Below are positions 7,680 to 15,048 of a DNA stretch of 15,278 bases, in pieces (position 1 is the stretch's first letter; each line of letters opens with the position of its first letter). The notes beneath the pieces were generated by a model. The model did not search any database. It saw nothing but the letters and a program-made list of their open reading frames with translations, and was not told the DNA's origin. The translations under genes and the position numbers were made by a program. Source of the DNA: Candidatus Falkowiibacteriota bacterium (GTDB lineage: Bacteria > Patescibacteriota > Patescibacteriia > Patescibacteriales > WJLG01); contig WJLG01000080.1 of the NCBI GenBank assembly GCA_014728685.1, positions 1-15,278 of the forward strand. The letters run 5' to 3'.

Positions 7680-8150
7680 TTATTTTTTGCTTATTATCTC
7701 CGGCGCTTCTTCGTCTCCGCCTTTGTATACGCCTTTGGTGTCCACTATCAATGACAATTCATTCAAACGCGGCTTAGGCAGATCCTTTCTTGAGACGATC
7801 TTTTTGTTAGCTGTTTCCTGTAAGGCTTCCCCTTGATCATCTTCATCTTTGGCCAAGTCCTTGAGCGAATTCTTATGGTTCCAAACCCTTAGACGCGGTT
7901 TTTTGGAAGTCTGAATGAAATTGAGCAAGAAATAATGGAACGGACGGCCGTTTATTTTCACAAATGCTAAAGCCCCGAAAACTATGAAGCACAAAATGGC
8001 AACCAGTATGAAAAGACCCAGGTCGAATATCTTATAAGCGATGGCAATAAAAATGAAACCGGCCAAGCTGATGATAAACTGCCTAACGGTCAGGGCGCCT
8101 ATTATTTTGTCTTCCGCGTCTATAAATTGCGGAACCGTGAACATTTGCAT
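7680..8150 (-). CDS. PrgI family type IV secretion membrane protein (VirB3 position)
   Basis: The N-terminus MQMFTVPQFIDAEDKIIGAL followed by TVRQFI is the PrgI-family signature. Two membrane helices follow (ISLAGFIFIAIAYKIF and LGLFILVAILCFIVFGALAF), then the conserved NGRPFHYFLLNFIQ and a hydrophilic tail of about 75 residues. PrgI proteins occupy the place of VirB3 beside VirB4 in Gram-positive-type systems and probably anchor the ATPase to the membrane. I choose ATG 8148-8150 (156 residues); Met at 8142-8144 is also possible. A TTG at 8175-8177 would add nine residues, but these are encoded by the heptamer repeat array and are not part of the family. The SD is weak (GAG). The array behind the start suggests the original upstream sequence was replaced. 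Confidence 0.93.
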   Translation of the reverse strand: MQMFTVPQFIDAEDKIIGALTVRQFIISLAGFIFIAIAYKIFDLGLFILVAILCFIVFGALAFVKINGRPFHYFLLNFIQTSKKPRLRVWNHKNSLKDLAKDEDDQGEALQETANKKIVSRKDLPKPRLNELSLIVDTKGVYKGGDEEAPEIISKK

Positions 8151-8163
8151 TAAGATCTCATAA

Positions 8164-8190
8164 CTCGCAACGCACAACGCGTAACGATGA
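8164..8190 (+). repeat. Heptamer array A, downstream side of the four-helix-bundle gene
   Basis: Consecutive 7-base units read CTCGCAA, CGCACAA, CGCGTAA and then a decayed CGATGA, consensus CGYRYAA. It runs right up to the stop codon of the four-helix-bundle gene (8191) and ends 13 bases before the PrgI start. Confidence 0.8.
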
Positions 8191-8535
8191 TTATTTTATC
8201 AAGCACCAAAGCATTTTCCCTATTTTATCGGATAAGCTCAGGCCTTTTTTATAATATTTTTCTTCTACATACCCCTGATCAAAAGTAAAAAACAATAAAT
8301 ATTTAGTTTCTTTCAATGACCCGTACGATATTTGTAAAAAATTTTTATACACCTTGGAATCATCACCCTTCCTTCTTGCATAACCTTCTATATAATTCAA
8401 CATAATAGAAATGCCTGCTCTCCTGAATTGCGACGTAACTCCATATATCTCATCTCGAGGAAATTCTTTACTTATTTCATATATCAACTTGATGTACTTG
8501 TGGATAGTAATTTTCAATTCATCATGAAATTCCAT
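8191..8535 (-). CDS. Four-helix bundle protein (S23 / 23S rRNA intervening-sequence family)
   Basis: The protein has 114 residues, the usual length. The family signature is clear: FPRDEIYGVTSQFRRAGISI at 25-44, NYIEGYARRKGDD at 47-59, and FLQISYGSLKETKYLL at 66-81. The fold is a four-helix bundle known from proteins encoded in intervening sequences of 23S rRNA genes and from the Avd accessory proteins of diversity-generating retroelements. Stand-alone copies are common, and their biochemical role is unsettled; nucleic-acid binding through the Arg/Lys-rich face is usually suspected. It sits in the T4SS operon between an unknown gene and PrgI, in the same orientation, and is bracketed by two heptamer arrays in inverted orientation. 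It has no sequence relation to T4SS subunits, which suggests a later insertion. Its leader (GAGAACAAG) has only a weak SD. No reverse transcriptase or 23S rRNA sequence is nearby. Confidence 0.93.
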   Translation of the reverse strand: MEFHDELKITIHKYIKLIYEISKEFPRDEIYGVTSQFRRAGISIMLNYIEGYARRKGDDSKVYKNFLQISYGSLKETKYLLFFTFDQGYVEEKYYKKGLSLSDKIGKMLWCLIK

Positions 8536-8541
8536 CTTGTT

Positions 8542-8573
8542 CTCGTTATGCGATATGTGTTATGCGTTATGCG
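8542..8573 (-). repeat. Heptamer array B, upstream side of the four-helix-bundle gene
   Basis: On the + strand the units are TTATGCG (8546-8552), ATATGTG (8553-8559), TTATGCG (8560-8566) and TTATGCG (8567-8573), preceded by CTCG. This is the reverse complement of the CGYRYAA consensus of array A, so the two arrays form inverted flanks. Array B lies between the gene's start (8535) and the stop of the next upstream gene (8586). Confidence 0.85.
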
Positions 8574-8585
8574 TTTCATTTTCCA

Positions 8586-10235
8586 TTAAAATCTCAGTCT
8601 GCTATTCAGGTCCATGATGGCTTCGAACTCGTCTTTATTTATGGTTTCTTTGCCCTCGCCTTCCAGATCTTTGATCACCTCTTCGATCCCTTTGCCTTGA
8701 GCGATGCTCAACTTGCCGATCGAGAGATAATTCTTGTTCACCGGACTCTGGCGCCAGGCTTCCGTGCCTTCCAGCCGGCTTTCTATGCTTTGCCTGCCTA
8801 AAAGATCGATCTTTTCCTCTATTTTAGCGGCTCGGCCGGCCGGATCAGCGCCTAATCTTCTGAAAGTCTCCAAATTCATATATCTTAATTCATCGATCGG
8901 ACCCATGGTCTTGGGGGTGCGGATATCGTCCATCCTTTTCTTGCCGGTCGGTGCAGCAGCTGAAATCTGCCTTTTTTTCGGCTCGGCCGGGGGTTCTATA
9001 TCCACTGGCTCACTCTGGGGCTTATCCTTTTTTGATTCCGGTACCGGCTTGGGCGAATCTTGTTGCTTTTCCATTTTCTTCTCAGAACGCGCGGTCTTTC
9101 CCATAGGCTCGATCTCGGGTTCATCTTTTTCGTCTTTCAACTGGCCGGATTTTTTCAAAACCGATGCCAGGTCATATTCCACATCCCGGCCGGTAAGATC
9201 AGCCTTGGGCCTATCTTCTTCTTTATTGATTATAAAATTGGTTCCGGCTTCCGATGACTTTACGTTCAACTTGCCCTTACCTTCTTGATCACTGCCTCCT
9301 TTTTTGGCATCTATCGACCTTAGTATCTTATCCGCTTGTTCAACTTCGAGATTAACTCCGCCCTTATCAGCCTCTTTGGTCAAAGACGCCTTGGTGTCAA
9401 TGCGGTTCCTGATGCCCTTAATATAGGTCGAAGCGATCTGCTCGAATCTTTTCTTCATCATCTCGCTGCTGAAGCTAAGACCTTCTTCATCCATCACGGC
9501 GCTGATCATCTTGGCCGACTCCTTAGGCAAGACCTCGTCTTTTTTCAGATCTTTGGTCTTGGCCGAAAGCTCGGCTATTTCCTTATCATCTTCCCTTTGA
9601 TCGTCTTTGCTCTTATCTTGCGTATCGATTATTTTCTCCTGAAGCTTATTGTCGGGCAATATTTCTTTTTTCTCCTCTTTCTCTTCCGGCTTATCTTCTT
9701 GGGGCTGTTTCTTTGCCTCGTCTTTCTTATCATTTACCTCTTTTTTCTCAGGCTCGGCTTTTTTATCTTCATTCTGCTTGCCGGAGAGATGTGAAAGATC
9801 GGCTTTATTCTTAGGTTTTTGATCCTCTTTGTCTTTTGAAGACGGCTGTTCATCCTCTTTGGGCTTCTTTTCCGGCAGGTCATACAAATGTGAAAGATCG
9901 ACTTTCTTACCGGATTCTTTTTTCTTTTCTTCCTTGGGTAAAAGGCCGGTGGTCGTCCCTCTTTTCAAATGTTTCTCTATATCCTTGAATATCCTTTCAT
10001 TAAGCTTGATCTCCAGACCCATGGCCTTGTCCGGTGAAAAACCGAATTCCTTTATGATATTGGCGGCCAAATTATTGTAATAGATGTCTTTTATCGCTAC
10101 GCGCATTATAAACGATGCCAGGTCGATCCCATATTGGGACTCCAGCTCTTCGATCTTGGCGGTCTTCTCCTCTGTGGAGATCTTTGATCTTATCTCCGGC
10201 GGTAAATTTTTAAATTTTTCCAAATATTCTAACAT
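8586..10235 (-). CDS. Lys/Glu-rich, largely disordered protein of unknown function
   Basis: I do not recognise this 549-residue protein. It has no signal peptide and no membrane helix. Residues 1-95 look folded and helical (LPPEIRSKISTEEKTAKIEE, then LASFIMRVAIKDIYYNNLAA). About 96-240 is a Lys/Glu/Asp-rich disordered stretch carrying two copies of DLSHL (113-117 and 146-150). About 242-315 is helical again (MISAVMDEEGLSFSSEMMKK), then a Pro/Lys/Glu-rich linker (about 340-430), and 432-549 is a second ordered domain (DELRYMNLETFRRLGADPAG). This layout of ordered ends joined by charged linkers suggests a cytoplasmic scaffold or adaptor for the secretion apparatus, but nothing in the sequence proves it. 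It starts at ATG 10233-10235 without an SD, 45 bases after the previous gene. Confidence 0.8.
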   Translation of the reverse strand: MLEYLEKFKNLPPEIRSKISTEEKTAKIEELESQYGIDLASFIMRVAIKDIYYNNLAANIIKEFGFSPDKAMGLEIKLNERIFKDIEKHLKRGTTTGLLPKEEKKKESGKKVDLSHLYDLPEKKPKEDEQPSSKDKEDQKPKNKADLSHLSGKQNEDKKAEPEKKEVNDKKDEAKKQPQEDKPEEKEEKKEILPDNKLQEKIIDTQDKSKDDQREDDKEIAELSAKTKDLKKDEVLPKESAKMISAVMDEEGLSFSSEMMKKRFEQIASTYIKGIRNRIDTKASLTKEADKGGVNLEVEQADKILRSIDAKKGGSDQEGKGKLNVKSSEAGTNFIINKEEDRPKADLTGRDVEYDLASVLKKSGQLKDEKDEPEIEPMGKTARSEKKMEKQQDSPKPVPESKKDKPQSEPVDIEPPAEPKKRQISAAAPTGKKRMDDIRTPKTMGPIDELRYMNLETFRRLGADPAGRAAKIEEKIDLLGRQSIESRLEGTEAWRQSPVNKNYLSIGKLSIAQGKGIEEVIKDLEGEGKETINKDEFEAIMDLNSRLRF

Positions 10236-10280
10236 CTATAAAATGTTAAGCTAAAAGTAAAATTGATGACTGCGCATCTT

Positions 10281-11216
10281 CTAGCTTCCAATCTTTAACT
10301 TTTTGATCTCTTCTTCCACTACTTTATGCTCCAAACTGCCTTTTGGGTAATTTTCCAGCATTTTTTGAAGATTAAGCACCTTGGCTCTTATCTTTTCTTC
10401 TTGCTGTCTTTTCTTGCGGGCTTCAGCCTTTTCCGCTTCGGTCATGCCCTTTTCCTGTTTTTCGATCTGTTTTTCCTGTTCTTCGCTCTTCAATGTCTCA
10501 TCGACTATCCGGGCTATCTTTTGCTGAAGCTTAGTAAGCTTTACTGGCTCCAACTTTCCATCTTCCATGACCTTCACTTGGCCGTCAACCTCGAATACCG
10601 GCCTTTCTTCCAAGCCCTCAGGAGTAAGCGAAGATGTTTTTAGATATTCATAGAAAAAGAAAAAATCCTTCAATTTGCTTTTTTCCGGAGCCGGCAATGA
10701 ATTGGCGTACTTATTGGAAGTGAAAAAATTCTCGAATTTTATGGAATCGGCTTTCTTAAGTCCGATATCCGATATATAGGTCTTGATCCAATTCTCCACC
10801 GTGCCGTTCTTGCCTTCACCAGCCTTGCCTTTGGTAAGCATGGCTCTATTACGATCAACTATGCCTTTGATCTCCTTTTTATACTTATCTCTTTCTTCCA
10901 GCAGTACAACCTCGATCATAACCTCGCGCAGCTTATCTTTGAGATTGAAATAAGGAATATTAAGAGCGTCTTGAAAACTGCTTTCAAAATGAGCCAAAAC
11001 CTCTTCACGAGGCAAGATAGACAAAGCTATCCACTTTAGCTTGGCGATCAATCCTAAATAGCGCTTGTACACCTCTTGATCGCTTCTTTTAAGGCCTTTT
11101 TTCTTCACATATTCGGAAAGCTCTTCGGCAAGCCTGTAAGCACCAATAGCGTCATCGGATATAACCGCTTCTTTGGCTTGCTCTGTATGTTCTTTTAATT
11201 GTTGTCTGGTATTCAT
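10281..11216 (-). CDS. Predicted cytoplasmic helical protein of unknown function
   Basis: I do not recognise this 311-residue protein. It is soluble and almost entirely helical. An N-terminal repeat-like helical region (about 1-130, including AYRLAEELSEYVKKKGLKRS and RYLGLIAKLKWIALSILPRE) may resemble a TPR-like bundle. A middle domain (about 150-200) contains WIKTYISDIGLKKADSIKFE and KLKDFFFFYEYLKTS. A short beta-like part (ERPVFEVDGQVKVMEDGKLE) precedes a charged coiled-coil tail (about 245-311, EEQEKQIEKQEKGMTEAEKA). It lies 10 bases downstream of the VirB6-like gene without an SD, so it is surely co-transcribed, and a cytoplasmic partner of the secretion complex is the simplest guess. Confidence 0.8.
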   Translation of the reverse strand: MNTRQQLKEHTEQAKEAVISDDAIGAYRLAEELSEYVKKKGLKRSDQEVYKRYLGLIAKLKWIALSILPREEVLAHFESSFQDALNIPYFNLKDKLREVMIEVVLLEERDKYKKEIKGIVDRNRAMLTKGKAGEGKNGTVENWIKTYISDIGLKKADSIKFENFFTSNKYANSLPAPEKSKLKDFFFFYEYLKTSSLTPEGLEERPVFEVDGQVKVMEDGKLEPVKLTKLQQKIARIVDETLKSEEQEKQIEKQEKGMTEAEKAEARKKRQQEEKIRAKVLNLQKMLENYPKGSLEHKVVEEEIKKLKIGS

Positions 11217-11226
11217 ATTAGAACCA

Positions 11227-13977
11227 TTAAGCTTTGTTTACTTCGTCTAGATTAACATTCGGTCTAGACTGCCTTCCTCTTAGTTTCATAGCATTAATAA
11301 AATCCTGCGGCGTGGGATAATCACTATTTCCACTCCTAACCAAATCCATCAAGTCTTCATTTTTCTCCAAAATAGCCTCAAGCTTCCTTAAAGCCGAGCT
11401 ACCCTCTCCCTTATTGGTTATCTGCACAGCCGAATTCTTATTAAAACGTCCTCCTCCTTTCATTTCCTTGGCTATGCCTTGAAGATTGTTAAGAAAAAGT
11501 TTCAATCCTCCATCTGACCATTGGAAATTACCATCCAGATCCTCACCTCCATAAGCCAGCCTATTAGCCTTCCTGGCAATGGTTTCAGAGTCTAGCTTTT
11601 GAGTCTCGGAAACATACAAGTCGTCGCTTTTATTCCTATCTTCTTCAGTGGCATCGTTTCCGGTAAGGCGTCTGCGCTTGCCGGTCTCATCGATTGCAAC
11701 TGTCTTGGAAATATGCCGGCAATTTTTCTCCAATCCAATTCCATCCAGATCACCTTGGATCTGCATTGTTCTCTGAGGAGATACTTTTAGTTTGTCTTCA
11801 AAGATCTCTTTCATGAAATCAGAAAAATTATCAGCATCAGCCGGTCGGCCATATTTTCCCAACAAGGTATTAGTGCCATTGATAGAAGCCAATTTCTTAA
11901 GTATAGCCTCGGCTCTGGTTGAATTATCATTGGCAACCGCATTCTTAAAGTGAACTATCAATTCTTCCTCATCATTTATACCGCTTACATTCTTCATCTC
12001 TTCTGATACTTCAGCTGCCCTGGCCTTCTGACCCTCAAAATCCAAATAAGCGCTCTTGGTTATCTTGTCGCCAATATCCCCGATCTCTTTGTCAAGCTTG
12101 CCTCTATCAACATCTGCTTTAGCCTTGGTCGAATGCCACAACTTGGAGTTTTCCGATTTTGCCCTTCGCTCTTCCACTGCTTTTTCCTCTTTGTCCGCTT
12201 TTGCCCTGATATTTTCCTTTTTCTCATCTGCTTTGGAAATGATAGCATCGCTCTTGGCTATCTTGGCGTCCAGATTCTTGATCTCAGCCTTAGCCTCCTC
12301 GCGGCGCTTATCACCCACGGGTATTTGCGGATTATTGATCACATTGTTTTCAAGTTTCTGTTTTTCAGCCAAAAGCTGGCCTTTTTCCGTGCGGGCCTCA
12401 TCGGCCTGAGTGTCGGATTCTTTTAGCTTCTCATCTCTTTTGGTATTAATTCTTGTCAGATCACTATTGTATTCCTCTTCTGAATAAATATTGTTTTTTC
12501 TGGATTCTATCTCTTCTCTCTGCTTTTTCAAACTCTCCATCGCGCCTTTTTCAGTGACATGAACGCCTTTACCGGCAAAAATAGACTTACCCACTCTTCC
12601 AACCCCTTTCATATTCATATAACGATCAAAATATCCAGGCGCAGACACGCCGGTAGTCAAACCGAGAACTCCTCCCTTATCCGCATTTTCTTGAGCTTTA
12701 TTTCGACCTTCCCTTAATTCCCTATCTATTGCCTGCTGTCTTCCGGCTTTCAATGTTCCCATAGTCCTTTTTAGATTCAAATCGATACCGGTACCCGGTC
12801 TTTTACTGAACGGCAAAGACATTTTGTTCATCTGCCAGCGATTAAGCCAATCACCCCCAACAGCCATGCCTCCTAGCATACCCTTCTTAGCCGCACCGGA
12901 AAATTTCTGTGCTGCCTTACCCATGTATCCGCCAGCCTGCTGAGCCATCATCAAACCGGCGATCAACATACCGATAGAGATGGCGAATTTTATCAGATGA
13001 TCAGGACTGCCGGCTTCAGTTAAAAAACTGGGTGCGTCCTTATTGATCTGGATCTTTTCGCCTTCTTTTGTTTCTATCTTCAATACATCGACCATGTCCG
13101 CCGGTTGAGCTACCCCGGACATGGAAATAAAGGCCAGCCAAATAAAGAAAGCCAGGATCGGGCCTTTGAAAACATAATCCAAGAATTCACTCCACCACCT
13201 ACTGGCGATCGATCTGGTCTGCGGAATAATAGCCGCCAAGTAAGCCACCGGCGACAAGACCACATAGATCCAGATCATAACTACCCTAACTATCAAAACG
13301 CCCAATATTGCAGCTATTACTATAATGGATATAATGACATAAATAAGGCCTAAGACATAAGCGGTCAAAATGGAAAAACCTCCGGCTACCTGCTCCTTAG
13401 CCTCTTTATCACTAAATGAATCGAACTTATTGAATTCTAAAATATAAGGAAGGCCCAGCATCTCTGCAAAATTACCCTTGTCCACTCCGTCAAAACTAAA
13501 AACGAAGGTAAGCATTATGATCTGGGCAAAATCTATGATCAAGCCGGCAATGGTCTTGGAAAAATTTATCAAAACCGCCATTATCAAAAGCTTGGGTAAA
13601 AGACTCTTGGCTTGATAGCCTTCTATGCGCAAGATAGTGGCAAAAGCGATCACCAGCAATATCAAAATGAAGAACATATTGCAAAGATCGCGCATTATCA
13701 CCCAACCAAACTGCACAGCCGGTACGTTTATGAAATTGTTGATCTTGGCCACTGCCACCAAAATATGGATCAAAAGTCCGGCGATCAAACCAAAAGCATT
13801 AATAAGTCCGGCGAAGATAACAGTGACAGCATTCATAAGAACCTCTTGCCATGATGGAAGAGCAAATACCGGATTTAGGTACGCAAAAATACCAATAAAC
13901 GCCAAAATTAAGATCAACAAGATGTCTTTTCTTTGCTTTAAAAAATTTTTTATTTTTTTATCTTTCTTTTTATTCAT
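11227..13977 (-). CDS. VirB6/TrbL-like channel protein with long hydrophilic C-terminal tail
   Basis: The protein has 916 residues. The first 350 hold about seven or eight hydrophobic segments: about 18-38 (possibly a signal, with VFALPSW), 46-78, 99-117, 128-160, 202-228, 229-252, 270-290 and 329-347. WIYVVLSPVAYLAAIIP (236-252) and WWSEFLDYVFKGPILAFFIW (261-280) are typical of VirB6/TrbL polytopic proteins, which form the inner-membrane conduit of type IV secretion systems. After a Gly-rich hinge (MAQQAGGYMGKAAQKFSG) comes a hydrophilic tail of about 560 residues, with a strong coiled-coil candidate at about 475-660 rich in Lys, Glu and Ala, and a more ordered part at about 660-916. Extended tails occur in some VirB6 relatives. 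No SD is seen (TTTTATTGGG before ATG). It is the second gene of the operon. Confidence 0.88.
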   Translation of the reverse strand: MNKKKDKKIKNFLKQRKDILLILILAFIGIFAYLNPVFALPSWQEVLMNAVTVIFAGLINAFGLIAGLLIHILVAVAKINNFINVPAVQFGWVIMRDLCNMFFILILLVIAFATILRIEGYQAKSLLPKLLIMAVLINFSKTIAGLIIDFAQIIMLTFVFSFDGVDKGNFAEMLGLPYILEFNKFDSFSDKEAKEQVAGGFSILTAYVLGLIYVIISIIVIAAILGVLIVRVVMIWIYVVLSPVAYLAAIIPQTRSIASRWWSEFLDYVFKGPILAFFIWLAFISMSGVAQPADMVDVLKIETKEGEKIQINKDAPSFLTEAGSPDHLIKFAISIGMLIAGLMMAQQAGGYMGKAAQKFSGAAKKGMLGGMAVGGDWLNRWQMNKMSLPFSKRPGTGIDLNLKRTMGTLKAGRQQAIDRELREGRNKAQENADKGGVLGLTTGVSAPGYFDRYMNMKGVGRVGKSIFAGKGVHVTEKGAMESLKKQREEIESRKNNIYSEEEYNSDLTRINTKRDEKLKESDTQADEARTEKGQLLAEKQKLENNVINNPQIPVGDKRREEAKAEIKNLDAKIAKSDAIISKADEKKENIRAKADKEEKAVEERRAKSENSKLWHSTKAKADVDRGKLDKEIGDIGDKITKSAYLDFEGQKARAAEVSEEMKNVSGINDEEELIVHFKNAVANDNSTRAEAILKKLASINGTNTLLGKYGRPADADNFSDFMKEIFEDKLKVSPQRTMQIQGDLDGIGLEKNCRHISKTVAIDETGKRRRLTGNDATEEDRNKSDDLYVSETQKLDSETIARKANRLAYGGEDLDGNFQWSDGGLKLFLNNLQGIAKEMKGGGRFNKNSAVQITNKGEGSSALRKLEAILEKNEDLMDLVRSGNSDYPTPQDFINAMKLRGRQSRPNVNLDEVNKA

Positions 13978-14007
13978 CCCAATAAAATAAAAAGGGTTAA
14001 ACTTGAT

Positions 14008-14853
14008 CTATCCGCCCGGGATAAAAAACTTTATAGCACTTATTGGAAATACTAAAACTTCAACAACTTTTTCTATAATATCTACTTTCTTAAGAACCTC
14101 AAGCAATGCTACTAAAATTGTTATATTAATTATCAAGATAGTTAATATTATCAGATCGACCAAGACCAAGACCATTTTTTCCAAAAAACCCAGCTTTTTG
14201 ATCTTTGATTCCATCCCTTGCGTTGACATTTGAGCCGGCCCGGCATTGCCGCCGCCCTTGCCGGCTGACGCGCCGCCAAAACCTAAGAACCACTCTTCAC
14301 CAAAACGGCAGATTACATTCGGACCGAACAAAGTCAATAATATCCAATGAATATGGCAATAAATATAGGTCCAAATAGCTCCTACTCCGGTCAAGGCCGC
14401 CCGCCAAGCCAGTTGCAACCAGCGAGCTGTGATCATTTTTGAACGACTGGAAACCGGACCTCCTGCCTGTTTTTGCCCTCCGGCTTGCTTTTCTTGCAAC
14501 CTCTTACGGGCCAATTTGGCAGCCCTTAACTGGCTTCCATTATCTTTTGGAGGCGATCCCTGCTGACTCTCAGTATCTTCTCCAGGTGTTTGTCCGCCTT
14601 CCATACTCTCCCTCGGCGCTATTTGTTGTCCTTGGTCAGCGCTTTCAAGGGGTTGATCTTGTCCAAAACCCGCGCCTAACAAACGACTGTCAAAATCACT
14701 GCCGGATAATCCTTTTAACAAGCGATCCGGATCCCGAGCCGCTTTCTTATCTCTCCTTAAACGATCAGCAGCCGCGTCCTGTTCTTTACCGCTTTTCAGA
14801 TTCGGCTGTCCCGTGATCATCGTATCCAAATTAGGCGGTACGGGCAATTGCAT
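14008..14853 (-). CDS. First gene of the T4SS operon: unknown protein with two membrane helices
   Basis: I do not recognise the family. From ATG 14851-14853 it has 281 residues. The first 130 or so are disordered, rich in Gln, Gly, Asp and Arg (RLLKGLSGSDFDSRLLGAG; QQGSPPKDNGSQLRAAKLAR). Two strongly hydrophobic stretches follow, one at about 153-180 (RAALTGVGAIWTYIYCHIHW, continuing ILLTLF) and one at about 225-252 (MVLVLVDLIILTILIINITI). Between them is a Gly/Ser-rich loop with one Cys (ICRFGEEW), and the end is amphipathic. As the promoter-proximal gene before the VirB6-like gene it is a likely membrane component of the same machine. TTG 14881-14883 would add ten residues (MSLFTIILVF) but has no well-placed SD; ATG 14853 also lacks one, so the start is uncertain. 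Confidence 0.75.
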   Translation of the reverse strand: MQLPVPPNLDTMITGQPNLKSGKEQDAAADRLRRDKKAARDPDRLLKGLSGSDFDSRLLGAGFGQDQPLESADQGQQIAPRESMEGGQTPGEDTESQQGSPPKDNGSQLRAAKLARKRLQEKQAGGQKQAGGPVSSRSKMITARWLQLAWRAALTGVGAIWTYIYCHIHWILLTLFGPNVICRFGEEWFLGFGGASAGKGGGNAGPAQMSTQGMESKIKKLGFLEKMVLVLVDLIILTILIINITILVALLEVLKKVDIIEKVVEVLVFPISAIKFFIPGG

Positions 14854-14928
14854 AAATACCAAAATAATAGTAAATAAGGACAATTTTTATCGATCATCCT
14901 TTTATTTACATATAGAATATCTATTCTA

Positions 14929-14957
14929 ATTATAACATATTTTGGTAAGCAGAGCAA
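14929..14957 (-). promoter_or_regulatory. Extended -10 promoter of the T4SS-radA operon
   Basis: On the minus strand TTGCTC (14957-14952) is followed after exactly 17 bases by TATAAT (14934-14929), with TGT directly before it (extended -10). The -35 matches TTGACA only at its first three bases, which an extended -10 can compensate. Transcription would start near 14922, leaving a leader of about 70 bases. The leader contains a small hairpin (AGAATA-GA-TATTCT). Confidence 0.75.
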
Positions 14958-14959
14958 AG

Positions 14960-14996
14960 CGCACAACGCATAACGTATAACGCGTAACGCACAACG
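14960..14996 (+). repeat. Heptamer array C, beside the operon promoter
   Basis: Five exact-period units read CGCACAA, CGCATAA, CGTATAA, CGCGTAA, CGCACAA and then CG, consensus CGYRYAA, the same unit as arrays A and B. It starts 2 bases upstream of the -35 box. Two more units (CGTATAA, CGCATAG) follow at 15032-15045, beyond the REP-like palindrome. Confidence 0.85.
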
Positions 14997-15001
14997 TTTT
15001 T

Positions 15002-15029
15002 GTCATCCTGAGCGATAGCGAAGGATCTG
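15002..15029. repeat. REP-like imperfect palindrome
   Basis: GTCATCCTGAGCG, then ATA, then GCGAAGGATCTG: ATCCT (15005-15009) pairs with AGGAT (15022-15026), and the inner GC pairs continue across a two-base mismatch. From memory, GTCATCCTGAGCG...CGAAGGATCT sequences are widespread dispersed intergenic repeats in many bacterial genomes; I cannot verify copies here. It is inserted between heptamer units. Confidence 0.6.
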
Positions 15030-15048
15030 CTCGTATAACGCATAGCAA

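Noticed and set aside
8151..8177. TTG start that would extend PrgI by nine residues
   Set aside because: The extra residues come from the heptamer array, and the family begins at the MQMFTVPQFID segment.
8191..8535. Diversity-generating retroelement, because Avd shares this fold
   Set aside because: No reverse transcriptase, template/variable repeat pair or C-type lectin gene is seen in the window.
14854..14883. TTG start extending the first operon gene by MSLFTIILVF
   Set aside because: No properly spaced SD, and the hydrophobic stretch is too short for a membrane helix; kept only as an alternative.
14817..14897. 26-codon ORF with AAGG near its ATG on the minus strand
   Set aside because: The AAGG is only 1 base from the ATG, too close to act as an SD, and the frame overlaps the next gene; a leader peptide cannot be supported.
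2273..14957. Integrative conjugative element or conjugative plasmid region
   Set aside because: No relaxase, VirD4, integrase, oriT or attachment repeats were seen, and housekeeping recG and radA are adjacent.
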